Below are positions 22,417 to 33,093 of a DNA stretch of 64,000 nucleotides, one piece after another; the stretch's first letter is position 1; every line of letters begins with the position of its first letter. Location: positions 1 through 64,000 of the forward strand of contig CAYUMU010000013.1 in assembly GCA_964445985.1 (NCBI GenBank), written 5' to 3'. The stretch comes from CAYUMU01 sp964445985 (GTDB lineage Bacteria > Planctomycetota > Planctomycetia > Pirellulales > S012-138). Both the position numbers and the translations under genes were made by a program. The notes below the pieces were generated by a model. The model searched no databases. It was given only the letters and a program-made list of their open reading frames with translations, and was not told the DNA's origin.

Positions 22417-25400
22417 TCATTTTCCTGAAGGGAACACGGCGCGGCGGCGATGGCTGCGCCACCCAAAGGGAACCGTCATCAGCAATCCCAGCGCAACAAT
22501 AACCAGGCCGAGAAAACTGGGAGCAAGCCACAGCCACCAGGTAACGCCTGCGGCCACCAGCAGCCACTGCGGCGAGGCCAACCCCCAATCGAACTTTCGC
22601 ACCAGCCCCACCGCCAGGGCTGCCAGCCCCAGCGCGGCAAGCACGGCAAATCCGGCCTCGTAACGAGCCCAGCGCAAATAGGCAGAGGTGTCGGTCCACT
22701 CCAACAACAAATTGGGGACGGGTCCGGAGCTCATGCCGTAAAAGGTTTCATTGCCGGCGGCAGTGGATTGCCAAAGCTCACCCGGTTCGCTGGCCAGGGC
22801 CCTGGCTCGCTCGGCCTGATCGAAGTAGGTCTCGAGGGCAAGTTGCCGGGCCACGTCGCGCTGGAAATCGTAAACCACTTCGGCTTCCGCCAGCGCTTCG
22901 CGATTTTTCTCCACGCCAGCGCTCTGCCGCAGATCTCCGAGCGAAAGCTGCAGGCGTTGCACCCAGGGTTGATACCAACGGACCATTTCTTCCAACGATT
23001 CGTCGAACGAAATGGCAGCGATCACTTCCGATAGATTGCGTACGCGGGCCAAATCCAGTGCCGAGGCAGGCTGCAATTCCAGGTTGGCCTCGGTGGGTCG
23101 ATAGCCTGAGGGCAATTGCAGCGTCCACAATGTTTGCTCGACTGGCAAGCCGACCAACACGGGGGGCTCAATCCGGCCGGGCAGACCCTGCCAACGGAAT
23201 AAAACCTCGATACGCTGCACGAGCCGGCTCGATACTAGCCGCACCTGCCAACGCTGGGGACGGGGCATTGGATGCGCGGGGGGAGCGGCGGGAGAGTCAT
23301 GCTCGTGTTGAACGTGTCCAACATCCTCGCCGGGGGCTGCTGAAAGGGAGACGGCGTCGGGCGGCGAAGTCCCCGTACGGGCGGAGGTGTTGCCCGCTGC
23401 ATCTTCGTGGGGTTCATTAGCCTCATCACGCAACATGGCTGGCAGGTTGGCCACCGTGGCGTGCAGCAACTCGGCGTTGGCGGGCAGCTGCAGCAGGCAA
23501 GATGGCTTGCCGGCCGGATCAAGGTCGAATCTCGCCACGCCCAAAGCGGTTCCATCGGCTTGGGTGGTGAGTGAGATATCGGCCAGCAGCACCGCTGCGT
23601 GGCCGCGCTGAGGCTCAACCGAATGCAGGGCCGCCTGGAATGTGGGGGATTGAACGCGGTGAACGTCGTAATTCTGGGAGCCGTTGGGGCCAGTGGGAAT
23701 GGCGTCGGGCAAAGGCAAATCGCTGGGCCAATCAACGCGCGGCAATCGTTGGGTGTGCCAGGCGATGGGCTTGCCCGACCAGGTAACGGGTAGCATGACC
23801 AATCGCCGCAGCGAGGGGGAGAATAGCGGTCGGATATCGGGCGCGCTCAAACGCTGCCCCGTGGGCGCGAGGAGCCTCGCCGATAATTGCAGCCGCTGAG
23901 CGCCTTTCAGGCTGCGAGCCGGACGAATCACCATTCGGCGCCGGCCGGTGTTGATATCGGTGGGCTCCAGCTCCACTTGAGCGTCGTCCGAAATTTGAAT
24001 GGGCTCGGAAATCGTCCCTGGCAGATCGAAGGCCAGTTCATCGAGGCGGCCCTGGCGAATCACAAATTGCAGATCCATGCCCACCTGCCAGGCGCCGTCC
24101 AGATCGTACAGCCACACGGTTTGCGTGCCTTGGACTCGCGGACTGTTGGCGGCGACCTCGATGTGGGCCGTGGGCAAGGCCGAGGCGAGCCGCGTGGAGC
24201 GCTGCGACGCCGTGCGCGAATCGGCCGCCGAAATGGCGTTGGGGGTTGAGCTGGGTTCGAGCGATGCCGACACCGAGGGAAGCTGCAGGGCCGACGGCTG
24301 GCTGGAAGAATCGGACCCAGGGGGCAACAGGGCGGTTGCCGCGGGGCGACGGATGGTGGAGGCCGCGCTGGGTAAGGCCCGCCACCATCTGCCCAACCAC
24401 CGGTCGGGTCCGGGTACCGCTGGCATGGTCGCCGTGTCTTCCAGCGGAACCGACACGACCACATCGACGCCGGGCTGTTGGTAGAACTCCACCACGTCGG
24501 AAAGCACATCCACGCCCGCTAACTCGATCACAGGAACCGGCAGCTTCGCCGTTTCTGCCTTGCGAGGCAGGGGGAGAACTCCCTCCAGAATCAGCGTTTG
24601 GGAATCCACCGCCGGCTTGTTCAAAAAGATGGAAGTCCAGCCATCGGACTCGCGCGACCAGCGCGCGGGCCGAAGGGTGTCTTGTTCGCGAATGGACAGG
24701 CTGCTCACTTTCAGCCCCGTGGGGAGCCGCAACCGATAGCGGAACAGGGGACCTCCGCTGGCCGTCAGCCGGGCCTCGAACCTGACTTCGGTGGACGAAC
24801 CGCCCACGCTCAGCCGCATGAATTGATCGGCGGCCACCAGGGGCTCACGCGGCTCCGACCATAGCCACCAGTCTTGTGCCGCTCCATGCAGCCGGAAGGC
24901 AAACGTGGGGGGTTCAGAAGCTTCGACTTTCCAATCCGACAAAAACACATTGGCCGGCATCACTTCTACCGATTCGGCGATTTCGGGCCGGCCTTTGAGT
25001 GATTTGTCAAGCGAAACCGCCAGCGACCGCCGGGTCGATCGGGCGTTCAGCGCGCGAATTTCCGGGAATGGGAGTCTGCCGACGCCAGTCGTATCGCGGA
25101 ACACAAACGCCACTTCGGCCACGGTTTCGCGGGCCAAGGGGGTGGTGTTGAGGGCGATTCGGTAAACCTGTTTCGCGGCCGTGCTCTCGCTGCCGCGCAT
25201 GGGGTCGGTTTCTTCCAGCTGCACTCCTTTGGCAGGCTCAAGCAGGCGCAGGCGCGGATCGACGGCGATGCGAATAAAGGCAGGCGTGCCGCGGACGAAC
25301 TGCAGCTTCAGATTGCTCTGGACAACCACGGCGCCGGGTTTGATCTGCAACCAGTACATTTCGTGAACGTCGAACAGCGTGCCGCTGGCCTCCTTGGGCT

Positions 25401-28400
25401 CCGACTGCCAGCGCAGCTGTAGCCGCGAACTGGGGCCGAGGTCGGCGACCGTCGGTTTACTTTCTGTTGGTGGTCGCACGGAGCCCACGGCCGACAGGAC
25501 TTCGACTGGCAGCAAGGTGGGCGTGAGCACTTCGAGCCGCGCGGAAGCCGAGCGGGGTAGGCCCAGGTCCAAGCGGTGCTGGCCGTTTTCCGTTTGGATT
25601 TCGGGCGGAAGTGCCAGCTCCAGCCGTTGCGTGCCGGCGCGGGGGGCCGTAAATACCAAATGTCGGCCGTCATTCTCCCAGCGAATCGAAATGGTGTCGC
25701 TGCCCAGCACGGCATCGGTGGGCCGGCGCGAACTGGTCTGGCCAAAATCGAGCCGCACTTGTTGTCGGTCGCGGAAAACGTCGAACTCAAACGTGGCTGT
25801 CACCGTGGCCAGGGCCGTTACGGCAGAATTGGCCGTGGGGGTGGCCTTGTTCAATACCGCGCGATAGCTGGCTCCGCGGAGCAGCCAATCCCGCGGTTCA
25901 CGCGTGATGGCAGCGGCTCGGCGGTGGAGCTCATCGTAAAGCGCGTCGGGCACGAAACAGTATTCGCCGGTGATCTCACCGTTTTTATCGGTGGGGTAGA
26001 ACACTTTGTGGACGGTCGTCGCCGAAACGGTTGCCGCCGTGGGCTGGGCGTGAATGTCGCCTGCCAGGTTTGAAGCTACCAGGCTCGCGATGGTGGTCCA
26101 GATCAGCAGCAAGGATGCCTGGGAGAGCCCGCTCCGGTTGGTGGCGGCAGCATCGCCGCCGCGGGCGATGTTGCCGCCGCGGGCGATGTTGCCGCCGCGG
26201 GCGATGTTGCCGCGATTCGCGGCGTCCTTGGGTTTCCACTTGATCCAGGGCAGAGCAAACCGCAGAGCCCAACCCAAACACATTCCCTGCACCAGGCCGG
26301 ACCCCAGCGGCGTGAACAGGCCGGGAAGCATGGCCGCAATGAGCATGGCGAGCGCCGTGGCCACCATGGCTGTTTGCGACCACCGCGGAGACAGGCACCA
26401 GATCAGCGAAGCGCCCAGCAACAGCAGTGTCCAGCCCCACGCTTGGAGTCCATTTTCGCTGACCACGAAAATCGCGTCGGGCAGTTCGCCTTGAAACTCG
26501 AAACTGGACCAGGCCAGGCTGCGATCAACGGGAAATCCGCCCGGCAGGGTTTGCCAGGGAAGATCGCCCGCGGTTGTTTCTTGCAGGGCAACGAGCGCCG
26601 GCGCCGGGGAGTTGCTAAGCGCCGTGGCCACGAGAGTGGCGTTGGATGCCTTGATCAGCTCGGCCTGCTCGGCATTGGGTTCCGGCGTGCTGACGCCTGA
26701 CTGGGGACCCGCGGCGGACAACGAATTCGCCAGCCGTTCCCAATCCAAAGCCGAAAAAGGATCGAATGGGCGCTCCTCTGCCGGTCGCACCAGGTTCCCA
26801 AACACCTTGCGCCACCAAGGTGAAATTGCCGTATCCATTCGCGAATGGGTGGCGCGAAAGTCGGGTGGAAGCCACAATTTCCACGAGGTGTGCAACTGCG
26901 GAAACTCGGCCGGACGAATGCCGGGAGGGACAATCCGCGTTGCCAGCCCTAGCGGCGCCGATTCCGAACTGAATAGTACGACCACGGTGACAAACCGCCG
27001 ACGCGGTGGAAGGTCGATCCGCAGATCGGCCTTCTGACGTTCCCATTGGGTGTGCACGCCGTCGAGCGTGACTTGCTCGACTTCGCACCCTTCCAACCCC
27101 GTTAAGCGGAATACGGCGCTATCGATATTTTCGACCCAGTACACCATGCGATGGAACGCCTGGCCGTCGGGTTCCCAGAGCGAGGTCGTGCCCGTTCGCC
27201 AGACCAGGCCGGTGGCTTCCGTTGCCGATTGGGCTTCGCGTTTCAGATCGAGTGCCGAGGAAGGCATGTCTTGCGGATCGTACAGGTACGCGGCCCGCTG
27301 GGTGCTGGCTTCGCCTTGCGGCACAATCTCCGGATGCATTGGCTGCAAATGGGCCGATACGATTCCCAGATTGGTCGTGCCGAAAACCCAAACTTGAATC
27401 CGGCCTTCTTGACCGCGGGCCTCGGGCACGCTCATCAAACTGACCGATGCTGCCTCGGCGAACGGCGTTAATCTCGAAGCCCGCAATTCGAACGGCGTGG
27501 TTCGAGCGCGCTGCCAGGTCAATTGCCAGGCCTCCATGTCACTGGAAATGCCGGCCTCGACCCGCTGAGCTTGATCCAACCGTTTGGCGGTCAAGTCGTC
27601 GTCGCTGGCATCGCTCCCCCACGACCATTCGAGGGCCGACGCGGCAGGCCGCGACAGTTGCACCAGCAACCGCTGCAAGCCTCCGCTCTCGGGTACCACT
27701 CGCAGGGTGTACGATTCCCAAAGCGCATCGGGCGTTACCGTGGCATCGATGGTGGTGGCGGCGCGAAAACGCGGCGGCTGACGCTGCAGCGAAACCTCGA
27801 CCTGCCGTCCCCGGGCGTCCAGCCGCAACAAGGTGCTATCCGTTTTTCCACCCAGCAGCCGCGTTTCCTCCGTCGTTAAATCCGTGACATCTACCCGCAT
27901 ATTGCGGGGAAACTGAGTGAACTCCAGCACATCGGGCGCCGCGGCCTGAACGGCAAGCAGTTCCTTGGTGGTGGCCAGATTGGGGAAACGCAGCATGACC
28001 AGGTTGGCAACTGCCAGGGACTGGCCGACGGGCGACTCCAACCATCGCCCCGTGGTTACCATCTTGATGGGTTTGTCGGGCAAGATCGGATGGGCTAACC
28101 GGATGCGCAGCAGCATTTCGTCGGTGCCCGGCGTCAGGCTCCAGTCGGCGATTCCTCCGGGCGGCTCGGTTTCGAGTGAGTCGATTGTCCAATGCGGCCC
28201 CACGGTCCCCAGGATTTCGAAGCGGTCTCCGGTGAGTTGCGAGAATTCCATATTGCAGCGCCCGCGGATTTCGCTGCCGGTTAGTTCCACGCTGCTGACC
28301 TGGCTTACCACGGTGTGGCTGGGGCGATACCAAACTTCGAACTCAACTTCCGGGGTGGGCGCGAACAACTGCAACCGCGCCTCCTGACCTTCCAGTCCTT

Positions 28401-29727
28401 CGGTCAGCGGCGCCGATTGCCGACAATTGGTGGTTTTAAGATGCTGAAGCGCCAGCGAGGGCGAGACCTGAAGTACTGCCTCTCCTTCGCGCCAGGTAAC
28501 CCCTTCGACCTGAATGGTGGGCAAACGCTGGAGCTGCCCGAATTCCAAAGGCGCTAACGCCGTGAGCCGCAAGCTCCGGCCGACTCCGGAAAGAGGGGTG
28601 GAAAAGGTCAAGGTTTCGTGCCGCACGGCCCCGGCTTCCGGCTTTACCCCTTCGGCGCGGGCCACAATCACGTCGCCCTGGCGGGCCTCCAACAAGTTCA
28701 CGCCGGGATCGAGAAGGAGCGAGAGCTCGTGAAGTGGCGCGCCAGCGGTGTCGATCGTCCAGGTTGCCGAGATCTGAATGCCCCGGGGCGTGAGCTCGTA
28801 ACGCGTGGATTGACGAACGGTGGCGTCGATTCGTTCGGGATGGAGTTGGTGGGGGGCAACGCGCATCTCCAGTGCCGGCCCCGACCCCAATTGGGCCTGC
28901 CACTGCTTACGACCATCTTTCGCCGCCGTCTCCCGATACAGTGCGCCCTGGGCCAACGTGGGCCGCCAATCCGAGGGCAAGTCGAACTCGAGCGTGGCCA
29001 AAGGGCTGCGAGGCAGAGCGGCCGAAAATTGCCAGCCGCCGTTTTCGGTAGGCACGCCTTGTAACGACCACACGATTTCTAACATGCCGCTGTGGGGCAC
29101 GAGCACCGCCATGCGACCATCCGACCCCCTGCCCACGCTCGCCACGCTGGGCTGGTCGCCGGTCCAGGTTGCGGCCGCCTGGCCACGGGCGTCGGGTACG
29201 ATCGCCAGCCCAAAGGGATGCAGCGGCAGCAGGGCGGGAGTGGATTGGGCGTGCTCAACCTGGAACCGAGCCGTGCCTGTTAGTACGCCGTTGGCTTCCA
29301 AAACGCATTGGTAGGCGGCCGAAACAATCCGCGTACGACGTTCACTTTCGGGGATCTCCGACCCTTGTGACAGCAGTTGGACCAGGTCTTCGAAGTCTTT
29401 TCGTGGCACGGGGATGTATTTGACACCCGGCTCGCGCGGCCACTGAGACTCTTTGTCTTGCGGCACCATGAGCCGACGAAAATGGATCGGCTCGGAGTCT
29501 TGCCCACAAACGGTTGCTGGGCCAGCAAACAACAGTGTTGCCGCCAACGGCAGCGCCGCCGCCAACATGGTCGTGAAGCCCACCCAGCCCACCCAGCCCA
29601 GCACGACAAACGACACGTGCCTTGCATTCGCACCGCCGGCGACATTCTGGACCACGCCCCCCGGGTTGGTGTGCGCCACGGCTCGCCGACCCGTGGGCAG
29701 AAGTGATGGTGGTCGCGACATCAGCAT
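22417..29727 (-). CDS. Giant envelope protein (2436 aa), apparent fusion of two related modules
   Basis: 2436 residues in one uninterrupted frame. It begins with a signal/membrane segment (about 40-70), followed by a long beta-rich extracytoplasmic module. Around residues 1095-1165 two or three hydrophobic helices occur (WTLLLLGASLIWCL and following), then a basic stretch with GNIARG three times (about 1170-1190), another hydrophobic segment resembling a signal anchor (LLIWTTIASLVASNLA), and a second beta-rich module. Two membrane helices and a basic tail close the protein. The modules share motifs at matching places, for example TENG...LPRS followed by LE. No catalytic motif recognised. Large proteins of this kind are common in planctomycetes; an envelope structural or adhesive role is inference. 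Confidence 0.8.
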   Translation of the reverse strand: MLMSRPPSLLPTGRRAVAHTNPGGVVQNVAGGANARHVSFVVLGWVGWVGFTTMLAAALPLAATLLFAGPATVCGQDSEPIHFRRLMVPQDKESQWPREPGVKYIPVPRKDFEDLVQLLSQGSEIPESERRTRIVSAAYQCVLEANGVLTGTARFQVEHAQSTPALLPLHPFGLAIVPDARGQAAATWTGDQPSVASVGRGSDGRMAVLVPHSGMLEIVWSLQGVPTENGGWQFSAALPRSPLATLEFDLPSDWRPTLAQGALYRETAAKDGRKQWQAQLGSGPALEMRVAPHQLHPERIDATVRQSTRYELTPRGIQISATWTIDTAGAPLHELSLLLDPGVNLLEARQGDVIVARAEGVKPEAGAVRHETLTFSTPLSGVGRSLRLTALAPLEFGQLQRLPTIQVEGVTWREGEAVLQVSPSLALQHLKTTNCRQSAPLTEGLEGQEARLQLFAPTPEVEFEVWYRPSHTVVSQVSSVELTGSEIRGRCNMEFSQLTGDRFEILGTVGPHWTIDSLETEPPGGIADWSLTPGTDEMLLRIRLAHPILPDKPIKMVTTGRWLESPVGQSLAVANLVMLRFPNLATTKELLAVQAAAPDVLEFTQFPRNMRVDVTDLTTEETRLLGGKTDSTLLRLDARGRQVEVSLQRQPPRFRAATTIDATVTPDALWESYTLRVVPESGGLQRLLVQLSRPAASALEWSWGSDASDDDLTAKRLDQAQRVEAGISSDMEAWQLTWQRARTTPFELRASRLTPFAEAASVSLMSVPEARGQEGRIQVWVFGTTNLGIVSAHLQPMHPEIVPQGEASTQRAAYLYDPQDMPSSALDLKREAQSATEATGLVWRTGTTSLWEPDGQAFHRMVYWVENIDSAVFRLTGLEGCEVEQVTLDGVHTQWERQKADLRIDLPPRRRFVTVVVLFSSESAPLGLATRIVPPGIRPAEFPQLHTSWKLWLPPDFRATHSRMDTAISPWWRKVFGNLVRPAEERPFDPFSALDWERLANSLSAAGPQSGVSTPEPNAEQAELIKASNATLVATALSNSPAPALVALQETTAGDLPWQTLPGGFPVDRSLAWSSFEFQGELPDAIFVVSENGLQAWGWTLLLLGASLIWCLSPRWSQTAMVATALAMLIAAMLPGLFTPLGSGLVQGMCLGWALRFALPWIKWKPKDAANRGNIARGGNIARGGNIARGGDAAATNRSGLSQASLLLIWTTIASLVASNLAGDIHAQPTAATVSATTVHKVFYPTDKNGEITGEYCFVPDALYDELHRRAAAITREPRDWLLRGASYRAVLNKATPTANSAVTALATVTATFEFDVFRDRQQVRLDFGQTSSRRPTDAVLGSDTISIRWENDGRHLVFTAPRAGTQRLELALPPEIQTENGQHRLDLGLPRSASARLEVLTPTLLPVEVLSAVGSVRPPTESKPTVADLGPSSRLQLRWQSEPKEASGTLFDVHEMYWLQIKPGAVVVQSNLKLQFVRGTPAFIRIAVDPRLRLLEPAKGVQLEETDPMRGSESTAAKQVYRIALNTTPLARETVAEVAFVFRDTTGVGRLPFPEIRALNARSTRRSLAVSLDKSLKGRPEIAESVEVMPANVFLSDWKVEASEPPTFAFRLHGAAQDWWLWSEPREPLVAADQFMRLSVGGSSTEVRFEARLTASGGPLFRYRLRLPTGLKVSSLSIREQDTLRPARWSRESDGWTSIFLNKPAVDSQTLILEGVLPLPRKAETAKLPVPVIELAGVDVLSDVVEFYQQPGVDVVVSVPLEDTATMPAVPGPDRWLGRWWRALPSAASTIRRPAATALLPPGSDSSSQPSALQLPSVSASLEPSSTPNAISAADSRTASQRSTRLASALPTAHIEVAANSPRVQGTQTVWLYDLDGAWQVGMDLQFVIRQGRLDELAFDLPGTISEPIQISDDAQVELEPTDINTGRRRMVIRPARSLKGAQRLQLSARLLAPTGQRLSAPDIRPLFSPSLRRLVMLPVTWSGKPIAWHTQRLPRVDWPSDLPLPDAIPTGPNGSQNYDVHRVQSPTFQAALHSVEPQRGHAAVLLADISLTTQADGTALGVARFDLDPAGKPSCLLQLPANAELLHATVANLPAMLRDEANEPHEDAAGNTSARTGTSPPDAVSLSAAPGEDVGHVQHEHDSPAAPPAHPMPRPQRWQVRLVSSRLVQRIEVLFRWQGLPGRIEPPVLVGLPVEQTLWTLQLPSGYRPTEANLELQPASALDLARVRNLSEVIAAISFDESLEEMVRWYQPWVQRLQLSLGDLRQSAGVEKNREALAEAEVVYDFQRDVARQLALETYFDQAERARALASEPGELWQSTAAGNETFYGMSSGPVPNLLLEWTDTSAYLRWARYEAGFAVLAALGLAALAVGLVRKFDWGLASPQWLLVAAGVTWWLWLAPSFLGLVIVALGLLMTVPFGWRSHRRRAVFPSGK
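26161..26214 (-). repeat. 18-bp tandem repeat, 3 copies, coding GNIARG
   Basis: gcgggcgatgttgccgcc occurs three times head to tail (26161, 26179, 26197; the last copy ends in g). It encodes GNIARG three times in the junction between the two modules of the giant protein. Copies are identical at the DNA level, so the expansion looks recent. Confidence 0.9.
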
Positions 29728-29817
29728 GGAAGGTTCAGGGGCAGAAAGGTGTCGGCGGATGGCGATGCACAGACCGGCCGGCGGGCAGGCCTTGCCATTT
29801 GCGTTTTTTGGAGATCG

Positions 29818-32800
29818 TCACGGGGGTCCAAAGGATTCGTGAGAGTCGGTTCCACTGACGGCTCCCGCCATGGGGGCAGCCATGGTGGAAGTTTCCCGAT
29901 CGTCGTGCGGCGCGAAGGAATACTCCGGCTGCGTTGAACCGCGTTCGGCGATCAGCGAACTCTGGCCCGCCGGGGGCCGAGGCGTTTCGGTCTCGGTAAC
30001 CAGCATGCGTTTGAGAATGGCCGCGATCAAAGCAAATACCAAACCCAAGGCCGCGGCCTGCGCCACCACCAGAGCGGCTTCGGGCTGCAATGCGGCCAGC
30101 GCGGCCAGCAACACCACCAGTACCAACAACACACCCGGTCGCCGCGCCCAAGGCACGTACAGCAACAGCAGTCCGCTGAACAGCAGCCAGCCAGAAGCAA
30201 TGGCCACGAGCCCCACCCGGCGCGCGGCGCCGAAACTGATTTCGTTGATGGGCTTGGACGAACTAAACAAGTACACGTTGCCGCTAGGCACAAAATCGGC
30301 CGCTTCGGGCGCGCCGCACCATTCCGCCAATTGCGCCGAACTCAACAGCGGCATGCGAGCCCAATGCGTGCCTTGCCAGCGCCAACGGAACTCGCGCGAC
30401 GCATTGGCTGGTCCATAGAGCAAATGTTGGTCCTCTGGCAGAACCAGTTGCCAGTAGATTCGCCTCACCCAGGGATCACCCAGCACCTTGGCCACCCGCG
30501 CCTCGTGGTGCATGGAAGCCAGCGGGCCTCCCACTTGGTATTGCAGTTCCAGCAAGCGGTTGAGGCGACCGGCATCCGAGCTTAGTTGCACTTCGAGCAC
30601 ATCGCCGGTCAATACGGCCATGGCGGGTGAACCATCGAGCAACGCAAAGACCGGCTCTTCGGCGCCTGGGGGTAGTTCCAATCGCAACGTGGGTTCGGTG
30701 CTGGTGAACCGCATGATCAGCCGATCGTGCCGCAGGTCTCCGGTAAACGACGTGGTGTACCAGGCTTTTTCGACCAGCGTTTGGACGGGCGCCCGCGAGG
30801 TTGCCCGACGCGCCAAGAAAGCAAACTCGCCCGCCTTGGCGTCCGTGGCCTTGAAGTTCAAAATGTTGCCATTGCCCCGCGGCGATGACACTCCTTGCAC
30901 GCCTTTCCAGGTTTCGCCGTGCGGGCGGATTTCCAAACCGGTTGCCTTGACCGAAATCGCGCTCTCGCGCCATTCGCTCAGAGTGGGTTGCAGCAAGGGC
31001 GCCGTGATCAGCGTGCTGCGATCCCCCTGCACGGCATCGTGCAGGATGCGATAGTGCGCGACGACCTGAAACGTGCCCAATTGATTGCGGGCAGGCACCA
31101 AAACTCGCGCCACCGAGCCGGCCGAGCCTTCGCCGGGCAACAATACGTACTCCACATCGCGACCATCGAGCGTGATGTTTTGCAAATCGACGCTCGGCGG
31201 CACCAAGAGCGTTACGCCGGCGGTAGGTTCGTACGAAACCCGGTAGCTCAATCGTTGCTCGACCTCGGTGGTTTGAGCATCCACCGTCAGTTGGCTTTCG
31301 CTATCGACGGTAATTCGTCGCGAGTGCACAACCAGGTCCGCAACGTAGTCCGCTTGCGGCGATTCGGCGCGATAATACAAGGTGCGCGCCACGCCAAACC
31401 CATCGGATGGAATTTGTTGCCGAACAAGGCCCAACAACGCTTCTTGCCGGGGAATCAACGAGACGTTTTCCGCGGGCATGACCCAAACCTGGGCCGGGTT
31501 CAAAAGGTTGGCTTCCGGTTGGGGCACGGTAAATGTGAGCGGCGCGGACTGGCCGGAGTGCGCCAAATGAGCGCGAATGGCCAGTTCGAGCTTGCCTTCC
31601 GTGGCCTGCTTGAGAGGAATCACGAATGGCCGCGTTTGGTCGTACCGTACCGAGTCCATATCGACCAGGCTTTCCGGCCCGATGTCATCGACCACCCAAT
31701 CCGACAGATGCACCGGCAGGTTCAATACCCTCGCGCCATCGATGTTGTATTTCAGCGTGGCTTCGAGCAGCAGCAAGTGCGGCTGAACCGAGACTTTATA
31801 GATGGGGTCCACGCGAATCCTTGTTTCGCGCCGTAAAATGGTGGTTTTTAACGAAGCCGGCTGTCGCCAGAATATGAATGCGGCCGTGTAATCTTCGCTC
31901 TGCACTTCCTCAGGCAAATCGGCCACCGCCACCTGGCGAACCTCCGGCATCAGGCGTTTCCACACGGCCTGCCAACCGTCGGCCGTTTGAATGGCGATGT
32001 GCCCCGACTGTCGCACGGCTCCCACCACGTCGTAGCCGGCTAACTCGATCTCCTCCAATGGTTTCGAGGGATCGAGCGGCCGCTCCGTTACCAGTTGAAC
32101 CTCTTCGGGATCGGAACTGGCTTCACGCAGCACACGGACCACTTGCCCTGGCTTGCGGCCGCCCGTGGAACTGACCGTGAAGCGGGGGTCGTCGTTCACC
32201 AGTTTGGCATCGGGCGGAAGCCTTACCGAGAAGGTCTCGAACGGCCCGCCAAAACTGCTGACTTTGAGCCGGGCCTCGGTTCGGACGCTCTGCCCATCAA
32301 TCTGGCACACAATAAACGCGTCGACGCGCAGATCGCTCGAAGACCGCACCAGCCGCTGGCTGCTCGATCCCCAGGAGAGCGAGCTCAGGCCGTCCAAGCC
32401 CGACAGCTTGAAGTGCGTTTCGTTCTTGACGTGGGTCTCCGAGAGCAATTCGGCGCCAATCACCGTGCCCGCTTCTTGTTTGCCCGGCACGGTGAGGGCC
32501 AGTTGCGGCTGAACGCTTTTGGGAACGGTCAGTTGAAGCTGGGTTTCGCCGTCGTCCTTCAATAGCCGCACCAGGGCGGCCAGCGAACACTTGTACGTGC
32601 CAGGTTCCCCAGAAATCCACCAATCGAAGCCGCCGCGGCGGTCGTTGAAGCGAAGAAACTGGTCGCCATTGCCATTAAACTCGGGCTTGCCTTTCAACAG
32701 GCACTCACCGAGCCGGAGCGGTATCCGCGTCCAGCCGGGCGAACGGACCCGCGCCTCGAACTCGATCTTCAGGTCGGCGAACTCGTCGACAGCCGTGTCG

Positions 32801-33093
32801 CCATCTGCAGGCGCCGCCGGCATTTGCACATTTCCGCTAATCGACATTTGCAGCAGGGTGTAGAGCGGCTCCATCCCGCCCTGCTCCACTTGCTTTTGGA
32901 TATCGATCAGTCGTCGCAGTTCTTCGAGAGTCAGACCGGGGAAGGGCACCAGCTGCCCCTCGCGGTCGCGAAAATGCAAGGTAGGCTCTTCTTTGACGGG
33001 TGGCTGCGGTTGCGTCTCAACTTCCTGGGCGCAAACCAAGATCGGCACGGCAATTACAGCCAGCCAACACGCGATATGTAGAACAGATCGCAA
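29818..33093 (-). CDS. Large envelope protein (1091 aa), paralogue of the giant protein modules
   Basis: 1091 residues from a TTG start with AAAAGGA 9 nt upstream. Signal peptide (about 1-22, cleavage near VCA-QEV), then an acidic/Pro linker, LTLEELRRLIDIQKQVEQG, and a long beta-rich extracytoplasmic region. Three membrane helices lie near the C-terminus (about 970-1045) before a hydrophilic cytoplasmic tail. It has the same architecture as each half of the downstream giant protein (secreted beta-rich module followed by membrane helices), and the 90-bp gap suggests one transcript. No enzyme motif recognised. Confidence 0.8.
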   Translation of the reverse strand: MRSVLHIACWLAVIAVPILVCAQEVETQPQPPVKEEPTLHFRDREGQLVPFPGLTLEELRRLIDIQKQVEQGGMEPLYTLLQMSISGNVQMPAAPADGDTAVDEFADLKIEFEARVRSPGWTRIPLRLGECLLKGKPEFNGNGDQFLRFNDRRGGFDWWISGEPGTYKCSLAALVRLLKDDGETQLQLTVPKSVQPQLALTVPGKQEAGTVIGAELLSETHVKNETHFKLSGLDGLSSLSWGSSSQRLVRSSSDLRVDAFIVCQIDGQSVRTEARLKVSSFGGPFETFSVRLPPDAKLVNDDPRFTVSSTGGRKPGQVVRVLREASSDPEEVQLVTERPLDPSKPLEEIELAGYDVVGAVRQSGHIAIQTADGWQAVWKRLMPEVRQVAVADLPEEVQSEDYTAAFIFWRQPASLKTTILRRETRIRVDPIYKVSVQPHLLLLEATLKYNIDGARVLNLPVHLSDWVVDDIGPESLVDMDSVRYDQTRPFVIPLKQATEGKLELAIRAHLAHSGQSAPLTFTVPQPEANLLNPAQVWVMPAENVSLIPRQEALLGLVRQQIPSDGFGVARTLYYRAESPQADYVADLVVHSRRITVDSESQLTVDAQTTEVEQRLSYRVSYEPTAGVTLLVPPSVDLQNITLDGRDVEYVLLPGEGSAGSVARVLVPARNQLGTFQVVAHYRILHDAVQGDRSTLITAPLLQPTLSEWRESAISVKATGLEIRPHGETWKGVQGVSSPRGNGNILNFKATDAKAGEFAFLARRATSRAPVQTLVEKAWYTTSFTGDLRHDRLIMRFTSTEPTLRLELPPGAEEPVFALLDGSPAMAVLTGDVLEVQLSSDAGRLNRLLELQYQVGGPLASMHHEARVAKVLGDPWVRRIYWQLVLPEDQHLLYGPANASREFRWRWQGTHWARMPLLSSAQLAEWCGAPEAADFVPSGNVYLFSSSKPINEISFGAARRVGLVAIASGWLLFSGLLLLYVPWARRPGVLLVLVVLLAALAALQPEAALVVAQAAALGLVFALIAAILKRMLVTETETPRPPAGQSSLIAERGSTQPEYSFAPHDDRETSTMAAPMAGAVSGTDSHESFGPP

